Below, piece after piece: positions 1 through 4,757 of a stretch of DNA of 7,594 nt. The translations under genes and the position numbers were made by a program. Origin of the DNA: an uncultured Clostridia bacterium (GTDB lineage: Bacteria; Bacillota; Clostridia; TANB77; CAG-508); NCBI GenBank assembly GCA_947632745.1, contig CANRQH010000064.1:1-7594 (forward strand), read 5' to 3'. The notes beneath the pieces are model-generated. The model worked only from the letters and a program-made list of their open reading frames with translations, was not told the origin of the DNA and searched no databases. Positions within the stretch are counted from its first letter, which is position 1. Each line of letters starts with the position of its first letter.

Positions 1-780
1 GTGTTTCAACCTATAAAAGTAAGAAATAATCCTGAATTTATAGAAAAAATAAAAAGCTTAAATCCAGATATAATCTGTGTTGTAGCTTATGGAAAAATTT
101 TACCAAAAGAACTACTAGAAATTCCAAAATTAGGTTGCATAAATGTTCATGGTTCACTTCTTCCAAAATATAGAGGAGCAGCGCCTATTCAATGGGCAGT
201 ACTAAATGGAGAAAAAACTACAGGAATTACTACAATGTATATGGACGAGGGAATGGACACTGGAGATATGATTTTAAAACAAGAGGTTCAAATTGGAGAA
301 GACGAAACAACAGGAGAACTATGGGATAGATTATCTAAAATAGGTGGAGGGCTTTTAGTAAAAACTTTAGACCAAATAAATTTAGGCACTGCACCAAGAA
401 TTCCTCAAGGAAATGACTTTACAATGGCGCCAATGCTAAATAAAGAGATGGCAAAAATAGACTGGAATAGCAAAAACGCTAAAGAAATTAAAAATTTAGT
501 TAGAGGTTTAAATCCTATTATGGGTGCATATTCTTTTGTAAATGGCAAAAAAATAAAATTTTGGAAAGTTCAAGTTGTTAAGGATAATGAAATAAAGTTT
601 GATGTACAAAATAAAAAACTTGGAGAAGTTATACTTTCAAATGATAAAAAAGGTTTATTTATAAAAGCAAAAGATGGTATAATTTCAGTTTTAGAAATTC
701 AAGGGGAAAATGCTAAAAGGATGAATATAGGAGATTTCTTAAGAGGAAATAAAATTGAAGTAGGCATGATATTTGAATGA
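1..780 (+). CDS. fmt: methionyl-tRNA formyltransferase, 5' end cut off by window
   Basis: Fmt transfers a formyl group from 10-formyl-tetrahydrofolate to Met on initiator tRNA, giving fMet-tRNA for translation start in the cytoplasm. The 259 visible residues begin inside the N-terminal Rossmann-like domain: the opening VFQPIKVR matches the internal 'P-V-F-Q-P' stretch of the family, so about 50 N-terminal residues lie left of the window and the GTG at base 1 is a Val codon, not a start. The catalytic segment is intact: INVHGSLLPKYRGAAPIQW with Asn48 and His50 (fragment numbering), and MDEGMDTGDM with the catalytic Asp86. Residues from about 150 (KIDW...) to the end form the C-terminal OB-like tRNA-binding domain. 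It ends at TGA. A small gene follows 72 nt downstream on the same strand. Identity is very secure from the motifs. Confidence 0.96.
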   Translation: MFQPIKVRNNPEFIEKIKSLNPDIICVVAYGKILPKELLEIPKLGCINVHGSLLPKYRGAAPIQWAVLNGEKTTGITTMYMDEGMDTGDMILKQEVQIGEDETTGELWDRLSKIGGGLLVKTLDQINLGTAPRIPQGNDFTMAPMLNKEMAKIDWNSKNAKEIKNLVRGLNPIMGAYSFVNGKKIKFWKVQVVKDNEIKFDVQNKKLGEVILSNDKKGLFIKAKDGIISVLEIQGENAKRMNIGDFLRGNKIEVGMIFE

Positions 781-840
781 TGGTTACTATTTAAATAAAT
801 ATAATTCGAAAAACATAGTAAAGAAGAGATTAATGAAATA

Positions 841-847
841 GAGGAGG
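841..847 (+). promoter_or_regulatory. Shine-Dalgarno site of the 53-aa gene
   Basis: GAGGAGG lies 5 nt before the ATG at 853. It is as strong as any ribosome binding site in the window and is the main reason to accept the short reading frame as a gene. Confidence 0.75.
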
Positions 848-852
848 TTTCT

Positions 853-1014
853 ATGAAAGAAGAATTAAGTGATTTTTTGAAAACAGCATATAAATATAAT
901 AAAGTAAAAGATTTAAAAGAAGCATTTGAAGAATATCCAGTAGAAGAAGAATGGCATAAAGGAAAAATTGAAGAATATAAGCAAAGTTTTTATGATACTC
1001 TAAAAAATATATAG
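853..1014 (+). CDS. 53-aa hypothetical protein, acidic/lysine-rich
   Basis: I do not recognise this small protein. It starts MKEELSDFLKTAYKY and ends FYDTLKNI. It has about 13 Asp/Glu and 10 Lys, no Cys, no membrane segment and no signal peptide. It looks like two short amphipathic helices around a PVEEEWHKGK turn, so it is probably a soluble cytoplasmic protein. Support for it being real: a strong Shine-Dalgarno GAGGAGG at 841-847 sits 5 nt before the ATG, coding composition looks normal, and a terminator hairpin begins 4 nt after its stop. It lies 72 nt after fmt on the same strand. A TATAAT at 800-805 could be an internal -10 but lacks a convincing -35, so it is probably co-transcribed with fmt. 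Confidence 0.7.
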   Translation: MKEELSDFLKTAYKYNKVKDLKEAFEEYPVEEEWHKGKIEEYKQSFYDTLKNI

Positions 1015-1017
1015 AGA

Positions 1018-1055
1018 AAAGCCGGTCATTAGGGAAGTTCCAAATGAACGGCTTT
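1018..1055. terminator. bidirectional terminator between the fmt-side genes and tmcAL
   Basis: A 13-nt arm AAAGCCGGTCATT (1018-1030) pairs with AATGAACGGCTTT (1043-1055), with a single G/A mismatch and a 12-nt loop. On the minus strand the hairpin is followed by TTTTCTCT. On the plus strand it is followed by a less even T/A-rich run. It lies between convergent genes: 4 nt after the small gene's stop and 6 nt from the tmcAL stop. It therefore probably ends transcripts from both sides, more strongly for tmcAL. Confidence 0.75.
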
Positions 1056-1060
1056 AAAAA

Positions 1061-2284
1061 TTATTTTGTAATTATTTTTTTGGTAAAATCTAAATTACTG
1101 TAAGAATCCTTTAAATATCCCAAAGTATATATATTTGTAGCTAAAATATCCTTATTTAACATCATTTGTAAATTTTTATTATTATTCTCATCCATAAATT
1201 TTTTTACAGAAGTTATAACCTTTAAATCAGGATTAGCTGAACTTATTTGACTTAAAAGTTTTTTACCATTGCTATTAAAGCCTAGAACTCTAACATAAGG
1301 GTTAACCTTTTTAGAAATTTCCATTTCTTTTTTCGTGATGTCTAAAAGTGAATATAGCAAAATCCTTTTAATTCTTGTTTCTGTATATCTTTTTGAAATT
1401 ACAATATTAATAAATTCATCTATTGTATTACAAGAAAGGGCAGCTTTTTTTATTGAATTTTCTAAGCCTTCAGATACATCTGGAAATTTTTTAATTTCTT
1501 CTATATCTTTTTTTCTTAAGTTATACATTATTATTTTTTCAAATTCAGAAAAGTCTGGAACAAAATGTCCATTATTTATTTCATCTTTTAAAATAGTATA
1601 AGAACTAGGAGTTAAGGCATCTTTTAAATTTCTGGTATTTCCTGTTTTTATCATATTTCTTATAGAAGTACTGCTACTAATTGTTCCAGTATAGTCTTTT
1701 GTTAAATGCCCAGCAGCTTTTCTTGGGACTAAAATAGGCTCTATTTTGGAACGACATTTTTTTAATGCTTTTAAATATTCAATACCTAAAATGTTGTTAG
1801 CACCAAGAAGTATATTTGCATAATTTTTATCTTTAAGATACTTTAAAACAGCATTTTCTCTAGCTTTAGGAAAAGAAATTCCTTTAGATAATTCATCTGT
1901 TAAAATATTTTTATATTCTTTTGGTTCTTCATGCAAAACATTGGCAATAATATTTAGTTTATTTAATTCTTTACACTCAGCTCCAAATGATATATGGTCA
2001 ACAATTTTTAAAGAATTTAAAATTTTTATAGCACCATATGCAAAATTTTCAGCACTAGAAATTGAATATAAACAAGGAAGTTCTATAACTAAATCAACTC
2101 CACCTGCAATAGCCATTTCAGCTTTTGTCCATTTATCAACAAGTGAACATTCACCACGTTGAGTAAAATTACCAGAAATAACTGCTACAACATAATTGTC
2201 TTTTGTTAGTTCTTTTGATTTTAAAAGATGATATATATGTCCATTATGAAATGGATTGTATTCAGCAACAATTCCTAAAACCAT
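1061..2284 (-). CDS. tmcAL: tRNA(Met) cytidine acetate ligase (TmcAL, YlbM family)
   Basis: TmcAL uses ATP and acetate to make N4-acetylcytidine at the wobble base C34 of elongator tRNA(Met), which supports accurate AUG reading. The 407-aa length fits the family. With the ATG at 2284 as residue 1, VLGIVAEYNPFHNGH carries the nucleotidyltransferase HxGH signature at 13-16. ISGNFTQRGE (36-45) and VIELP (66-70) follow, and the second conserved block LGANNILGIEYLKAL and SSSTSIRNMI lie further in. The rest is a helical tRNA-binding part. Start choice: AGGAG at 2298-2294 is 9 nt from ATG 2284. A TTG at 2290 would extend the frame by two codons but sits only 3 nt from the same site, and the family begins M-x-V/x-L-G-I-V-A-E. 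It has its own consensus promoter and is divergent from rpsF. Function comes from family knowledge. Confidence 0.94.
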   Translation of the reverse strand: MVLGIVAEYNPFHNGHIYHLLKSKELTKDNYVVAVISGNFTQRGECSLVDKWTKAEMAIAGGVDLVIELPCLYSISSAENFAYGAIKILNSLKIVDHISFGAECKELNKLNIIANVLHEEPKEYKNILTDELSKGISFPKARENAVLKYLKDKNYANILLGANNILGIEYLKALKKCRSKIEPILVPRKAAGHLTKDYTGTISSSTSIRNMIKTGNTRNLKDALTPSSYTILKDEINNGHFVPDFSEFEKIIMYNLRKKDIEEIKKFPDVSEGLENSIKKAALSCNTIDEFINIVISKRYTETRIKRILLYSLLDITKKEMEISKKVNPYVRVLGFNSNGKKLLSQISSANPDLKVITSVKKFMDENNNKNLQMMLNKDILATNIYTLGYLKDSYSNLDFTKKIITK

Positions 2285-2293
2285 AAGCAATTT

Positions 2294-2298
2294 CTCCT
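2294..2298 (-). promoter_or_regulatory. Shine-Dalgarno site that fixes the tmcAL start
   Basis: On the minus strand AGGAG reads from 2298 to 2294, 9 nt before ATG 2284-2282. The upstream TTG at 2290 is only 3 nt away, too close for initiation, so the ATG is preferred. Confidence 0.7.
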
Positions 2299-2317
2299 GT
2301 ACTTAACTATTTAGACT

Positions 2318-2346
2318 AGTATATATGAAAAAACGAAAACTGTCAA
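2318..2346 (-). promoter_or_regulatory. sigma-A type promoter of tmcAL
   Basis: On the minus strand a perfect -35 TTGACA (2346-2341), a 17-nt spacer and a -10 TATACT (2323-2318) point toward tmcAL. Predicted transcription starts near 2311, giving a leader of about 27 nt. Its -35 box is 18 bp from the -35 box of the rpsF promoter on the other strand. Confidence 0.85.
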
Positions 2347-2364
2347 TTTATTTCCAAAATGTAC

Positions 2365-2393
2365 TTGCCAAAACGAATTTTTTGTGATAAAAT
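2365..2393 (+). promoter_or_regulatory. promoter of the rpsF-ssb-rpsR operon
   Basis: TTGCCA (2365-2370), a 17-nt spacer and TAAAAT (2388-2393), with a TGA just before the -10 box (2385-2387) that makes an extended -10 element. Predicted start is near 2400, giving a leader of about 60 nt before rpsF. Five of six bases match consensus in each box. Confidence 0.82.
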
Positions 2394-2405
2394 ATTAAAC
2401 ATTAA

Positions 2406-2434
2406 AACCTTACTCACAAACTAAGTTGTGGGTT
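2406..2434 (+). promoter_or_regulatory. bulged hairpin in the rpsF leader, possible S6:S18 autoregulatory site
   Basis: CACAA (2415-2419) pairs with TTGTG (2426-2430) around a 6-nt loop. AACC (2406-2409) pairs with GGTT (2431-2434), leaving a 5-nt bulge TTACT on the 5' side. An alternative continuous stem pairs 2412-2419 with 2426-2433. It is known that rpsF leaders in many bacteria carry an RNA that binds the S6:S18 complex and mimics its 16S rRNA site. Position and bulged shape fit that idea. I cannot confirm the conserved bases of that motif here, so the regulatory role is inference. Confidence 0.4.
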
Positions 2435-2445
2435 ATATAGCCAAA

Positions 2446-2453
2446 AGGAGGTG
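2446..2453 (+). promoter_or_regulatory. Shine-Dalgarno site that fixes the rpsF start
   Basis: AGGAGGTG lies 6 nt before ATG 2460. An in-frame GTG at 2451 overlaps this very sequence and so cannot be the start. Confidence 0.85.
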
Positions 2454-2459
2454 GAAATA

Positions 2460-2738
2460 ATGAATAAATACGAAAGTGTTATCATTATTAATCCTAATTG
2501 TACTGATGAAGCATTAAAAGCTTTAGAAAGTAAATTTATAGGATTAATAAATCAAAACGGAAAAGTAGAATCTTTTGAAAACATGGGTAAGAAAAAGCTT
2601 GCTTATGATATAAAAAAGAACTCAGAAGCATTCTACATGTTAATTAATTTCGAAGCTGAGCCAAGTTCAATAGTAGAGCTAGAAAGAAATTACAGAATTA
2701 CAGATGATGTATTAAAATTTATAGTTGTAAAAAAATAA
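2460..2738 (+). CDS. rpsF: 30S ribosomal protein S6
   Basis: S6 binds S18 and helps build the platform of the 30S subunit. The 92-aa product starts MNKYESVIIINPNCTDEALKAL, the usual beta strand and helix of the S6 fold. It contains the family-typical KKKLAYDIKKNSEAFYMLINF and ends with ERNYRITDDVLKFIVVKK. The length is normal for S6 without a long tail. The start is ATG 2460, set by the Shine-Dalgarno site at 2446-2453; a GTG three codons upstream lies inside that site and is rejected. It is the first gene of an S6-SSB-S18 operon, a gene order conserved across many bacteria. Confidence 0.97.
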   Translation: MNKYESVIIINPNCTDEALKALESKFIGLINQNGKVESFENMGKKKLAYDIKKNSEAFYMLINFEAEPSSIVELERNYRITDDVLKFIVVKK

Positions 2739-2773
2739 ACTACAACAAATCGAAATTTATTAAAAATTAAATA

Positions 2774-2798
2774 AAATAAAGTTAAGGGGCCTTTATTT
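2774..2798 (+). other. AU-rich hairpin between rpsF and ssb
   Basis: AAATAAAG (2774-2781) pairs perfectly with CTTTATTT (2791-2798) around a 9-nt loop containing GGGG. No T-run follows, so it is not an intrinsic terminator. It could be an RNA processing or stability element that adjusts ssb relative to rpsF, or simply chance pairing in AT-rich DNA. Confidence 0.3.
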
Positions 2799-2820
2799 AA
2801 AGAAAGGTAAGGTAAAAAAT

Positions 2821-3255
2821 ATGAACAAAGTAATTTTAATGGGTAGATTAACAAGAGACCCAGAGGTAAGATATACTCAAACAAATAACACACTAGTTGC
2901 ATCATTTTCATTAGCTGTAAACAGAAGATTTGTAAGACAGGGAGAAGAAAGACAAGCAGACTTTTTCAATATAGTTGCTTGGAGCAAGCTAGGAGAATTT
3001 TGTAGCAAATACTTTAAAAAAGGTCAACAAGTTGGAGTAATTGGAAGATTACAAACAAGAACATGGGATGATCAAAACGGAACCAAACACTATATAACAG
3101 AAGTAGTTGCAGAAGAAGCATATTTTGCAGAAGGTAGAAGAGATGGAGAAGCTTCAAGTTCTTCATTTGAAAACACATTTGGAACTACAATGCCAAGTGA
3201 AGGTGAAGGTGCTTCAGATTTTGAAGTATCAGCAAGTGATGATTTACCATTTTAG
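2821..3255 (+). CDS. ssb: single-stranded DNA-binding protein
   Basis: SSB coats single-stranded DNA during replication, recombination and repair and recruits partner proteins through its C-terminal tip. The 144-aa product starts MNKVILMGRLTRDPEVRYTQ, the classic SSB opening. Its OB fold spans about residues 1-105, with FFNIVAWSKLGEFCSKYFKKG and VIGRLQTRTW. A short flexible linker rich in Ser, Glu and Gly (about 110-138) leads to the acidic tip DDLPF at the very end, the known docking peptide. The start is ATG 2821 with a modest AAGGT at 2809-2813. It is the middle gene of the operon, 82 nt after rpsF and 27 nt before rpsR. The full C-terminal tip indicates the housekeeping type. Confidence 0.97.
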   Translation: MNKVILMGRLTRDPEVRYTQTNNTLVASFSLAVNRRFVRQGEERQADFFNIVAWSKLGEFCSKYFKKGQQVGVIGRLQTRTWDDQNGTKHYITEVVAEEAYFAEGRRDGEASSSSFENTFGTTMPSEGEGASDFEVSASDDLPF

Positions 3256-3282
3256 TTAAAAAAAGAATAGGGGTGAAACAAA

Positions 3283-3570
3283 ATGGCAGATAAGAAAAAT
3301 AACAAAAAAAATAATAGAAATAATAAAAATTACGATGATGATTTTAATCCAAGATTTAAAAAACAAAAAAAGAAAGTTTGTCCATTATGCAGTGACAAAA
3401 ACTTTGTCTTAGATTACAAAAACATAGACGTAATGAAAAAATTTGTTAATGATAAAGGTAAAATATTACCAAGAAGAACAACTGGAGCTTGCAGTAAACA
3501 TCAAAGAGATATTACAATAGCAATAAAAAGAGCAAGAGCAATTGCAATTTTACCATATACTCAAGACTAA
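3283..3570 (+). CDS. rpsR: 30S ribosomal protein S18, zinc-binding form
   Basis: S18 pairs with S6 on the 30S platform. The 95-aa product has a long basic, Asn/Lys-rich N-terminal tail (about 1-31) and then the S18 core. CPLC gives Cys33 and Cys36, and GACSKH gives Cys70 and His73. Together these are the four likely ligands of the zinc-containing 'C+' form of S18. LPRRTTGACSKHQR and AIKRARAIAILPY are hallmark S18 sequences. AGGGGTG (3269-3275) is 7 nt before the ATG. It is the last gene of the operon and is followed 10 nt later by the operon terminator. Zinc binding is inferred from the ligand pattern. Confidence 0.97.
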   Translation: MADKKNNKKNNRNNKNYDDDFNPRFKKQKKKVCPLCSDKNFVLDYKNIDVMKKFVNDKGKILPRRTTGACSKHQRDITIAIKRARAIAILPYTQD

Positions 3571-3579
3571 TAAAAATAT

Positions 3580-3628
3580 AAAAACAGCTATTATACTTAT
3601 TTTAATGTTACAGCTGTTTTTGTTTTTT
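3580..3628 (+). terminator. intrinsic terminator of the rpsF-ssb-rpsR operon
   Basis: AAAACAGCT (3581-3589) pairs perfectly with AGCTGTTTT (3612-3620), extendable by one A-T pair. A smaller inner ATTA/TAAT stem lies in the loop, and a run TTTTTGTTTTTT follows. It begins 9 nt after the rpsR stop. Confidence 0.88.
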
Positions 3629-3660
3629 AAGCAACATTAGTTTAAATTTCACATTATACT

Positions 3661-3692
3661 AAAAAGATAGCTCATTAATGAGCTATCTTTTT
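3661..3692. terminator. perfect 32-nt palindrome, bidirectional terminator
   Basis: The two 16-nt halves AAAAAGATAGCTCATT and AATGAGCTATCTTTTT are exact reverse complements, so the hairpin has a T5 run at the 3' side on both strands. On the minus strand it would end both the MazF-like mRNA and the candidate small RNA. On the plus strand it is a second stop for read-through from rpsR. Confidence 0.9.
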
Positions 3693-3736
3693 GTCTTCTT
3701 GTTATGTTGCGGTTAACATAAGTTACCCAACTTTGT
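3661..3736 (-). ncRNA. candidate small RNA, about 76 nt, own promoter and terminator
   Basis: Predicted from 3736 (7 nt after a perfect -10 box) to the T-run ending at 3661 on the minus strand. The 5' part folds into a hairpin: GTTGGGTAAC (3731-3722) pairs with the strand 3717-3706, giving 10 pairs, two single-base bulges (3714, 3710) and a TTAT loop. An A-rich, apparently unpaired linker follows (about 3705-3693), then the terminator hairpin. The longest ATG-started frame inside is five codons with no ribosome binding site, so it is probably non-coding. It lies between convergent rpsR and the MazF-like gene, downstream of the latter on the same strand. I do not recognise it as a known RNA family. 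It could instead be a degraded leader whose gene was lost. No expression can be shown from sequence. Confidence 0.55.
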
Positions 3737-3742
3737 ATTTTT

Positions 3743-3771
3743 ATTATATAATAAAATACACTCATTGTCAA
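3743..3771 (-). promoter_or_regulatory. perfect-consensus sigma-A promoter facing the palindromic terminator
   Basis: On the minus strand TTGACA (3771-3766), exactly 17 nt of spacer (3765-3749) and TATAAT (3748-3743): twelve of twelve consensus bases. It starts 19 nt past the stop of the MazF-like gene on the same strand and points away from it, toward 3661. No protein gene lies ahead of it before the terminator, which is the main argument for a small RNA here. Confidence 0.8.
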
Positions 3772-3789
3772 GATTTTTATTCATTTTTG

Positions 3790-4527
3790 TTAATATTTTA
3801 TGAATAATTGTTTCATTTTATTATTAATTAAATCTAAACTAGAATCAGATATATGTATACCTGATAATAAATCACCAGTATGTTGAGGGTCGTATATTCT
3901 TTGTTTACTAATTGTAGTTATTTGACTTACTAATGCTATGCTGCCTTTTTTCATTTTTAACATTTCTAAATTCATTTTTTGTGTTAGTTCTAATTGTGTC
4001 AATGCTGAAATAATTTCTTCATGAGAAAGCTGATTGGGTTTAAAATTATTAATTTTATGAGATAGTTCTAACATAATGTTATTTGTTTTATTTTGAAAGT
4101 TAGAATAAATTTCGTTACCAATATTGACTTCAGAAAAATGAAGTTTCTGTCCTTTGTCAGATGTAAGTGGTATGACGGTTATAATTCCAGAATATATTGA
4201 ATTTTGTTTATCTACAACTATGCAATAATGTAAACCACCTTCTTCATTACCTATGTTATATCCAAGATTTACTTTTATAACGTCTCCTCTAGAATAAGAT
4301 TTTAAGTAATTTGGTTTAAAATTATCTTCAAAACTAAGTAAAGAACAATAATCTTCAAGCCAATAAGATAACTTATCAGCTTTTAATTGTGTTGAAGGAT
4401 TGTTTAAATAATTAGTTAATAAAGTATTAATTTTTTGTAAAGCAACATCTTTATGTAAAGAAATATTTGAAAGTGATTTTTGATTTATTTTTTCTTCTGT
4501 TTGAGATAGAGCTTCATTTCCTTCCAT
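3790..4527 (-). CDS. MazF/PemK-like toxin-fold protein with N-terminal helical extension
   Basis: The MazF/PemK family comprises sequence-specific RNA-cleaving toxins. The core runs from RGDVIKVNLGYNIGNEEGG (80-98) through IVVDKQN and ITVIPLTS (116-123) to GSIALVSQITTISKQRI (195-211), which lines up with MazF 'R-G-D-V', the strand ending in catalytic Thr (here Thr122) and 'LEQIRTIDKQR'. Where classical MazF has the catalytic Arg before Pro (GVRP), this protein has LHYC, with His100. A helical insert of about 40 residues lies near 150-193. Residues 1-75 are an extra charged, probably helical region containing LSYWLEDY. At 245 aa it is about twice a classical MazF. The start is ATG 4527, with AAAGGA 11 nt upstream. 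No MazE-like antitoxin gene is adjacent. It is inverted relative to rpsR and the HD gene. The fold call is good; toxicity is unproven. Confidence 0.82.
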   Translation of the reverse strand: MEGNEALSQTEEKINQKSLSNISLHKDVALQKINTLLTNYLNNPSTQLKADKLSYWLEDYCSLLSFEDNFKPNYLKSYSRGDVIKVNLGYNIGNEEGGLHYCIVVDKQNSIYSGIITVIPLTSDKGQKLHFSEVNIGNEIYSNFQNKTNNIMLELSHKINNFKPNQLSHEEIISALTQLELTQKMNLEMLKMKKGSIALVSQITTISKQRIYDPQHTGDLLSGIHISDSSLDLINNKMKQLFIKY

Positions 4528-4595
4528 TTATACTACATTCCTTTCCTATAATTTATGTTATCAATTATTGCTTTATTGTTATTTTTCATATTATT

Positions 4596-4624
4596 ATTAT
4601 ATAGCCTTTTTACATAAAAAACAA
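4596..4624 (-). promoter_or_regulatory. promoter of the MazF-like gene
   Basis: On the minus strand TTGTTT (4624-4619), 17-nt spacer, TATAAT (4601-4596). Predicted start is at about 4589, giving a leader of about 62 nt. The -10 is perfect and the -35 matches at three of six positions. Confidence 0.6.
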
Positions 4625-4643
4625 CGGTTAATAAAAATATTTT

Positions 4644-4673
4644 TTAAAAATTTTCAAAATAAATATGTATAAT
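4644..4673 (+). promoter_or_regulatory. possible promoter of the HD-topB operon
   Basis: TATAAT at 4668-4673 has a weak -35 TTAAAA at 4644-4649 with an 18-nt spacer. It would give a leader of about 77 nt that contains the inverted repeat at 4707-4732. No better -35/-10 pair is visible between here and the HD gene, so expression is probably modest or regulated. Confidence 0.35.
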
Positions 4674-4706
4674 ATTTAAATTTAATCATTGCGAAATTTT
4701 TTTGTT

Positions 4707-4732
4707 TATGTTATTATAAAAAAGATAACATA
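4707..4732. repeat. inverted repeat upstream of the HD gene, possible operator or leader hairpin
   Basis: TATGTTAT (4707-4714) and ATAACATA (4725-4732) are exact 8-nt inverted copies separated by 10 nt. It ends 25 nt before the HD start codon. The 10-nt word TTTATGTTAT covering the left arm (4705-4714) recurs at 4552-4561 in the leader of the divergent MazF-like gene. It could be a repressor site or an RNA stem; AT-rich composition makes chance a real alternative. Confidence 0.35.
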
Positions 4733-4757
4733 CTATATTTGAAAGAAGGAATTTTAA

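Noticed and set aside
1..3. GTG at the first base as the start of fmt
   Set aside because: The family has about 50 more N-terminal residues, and VFQP matches an internal stretch, so the gene is cut by the window edge.
800..805. TATAAT after fmt as a promoter for the small gene
   Set aside because: The nearest -35-like TTGAAT is 21 nt away, so co-transcription with fmt is simpler.
2285..2290. TTG at 2290 as the tmcAL start
   Set aside because: It is only 3 nt from the Shine-Dalgarno site, while ATG 2284 has 9-nt spacing and matches the family N-terminus.
2451..2459. GTG at 2451 as the rpsF start
   Set aside because: The GTG is part of the Shine-Dalgarno sequence that serves ATG 2460.
3661..4727. 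AAAAAGATA direct repeat at 3661-3669 and 4719-4727 flanking the MazF-like gene, as a mobile-element scar
   Set aside because: A 9-nt A-rich word recurs easily in this DNA, and no transposase, inverted ends or integrase is present.
4528..4757. Type III toxin-antitoxin arrangement (RNA repeats before the MazF-fold gene)
   Set aside because: No tandem repeats and no terminator are seen upstream of the gene, and its sequence fits PemK/MazF rather than ToxN.
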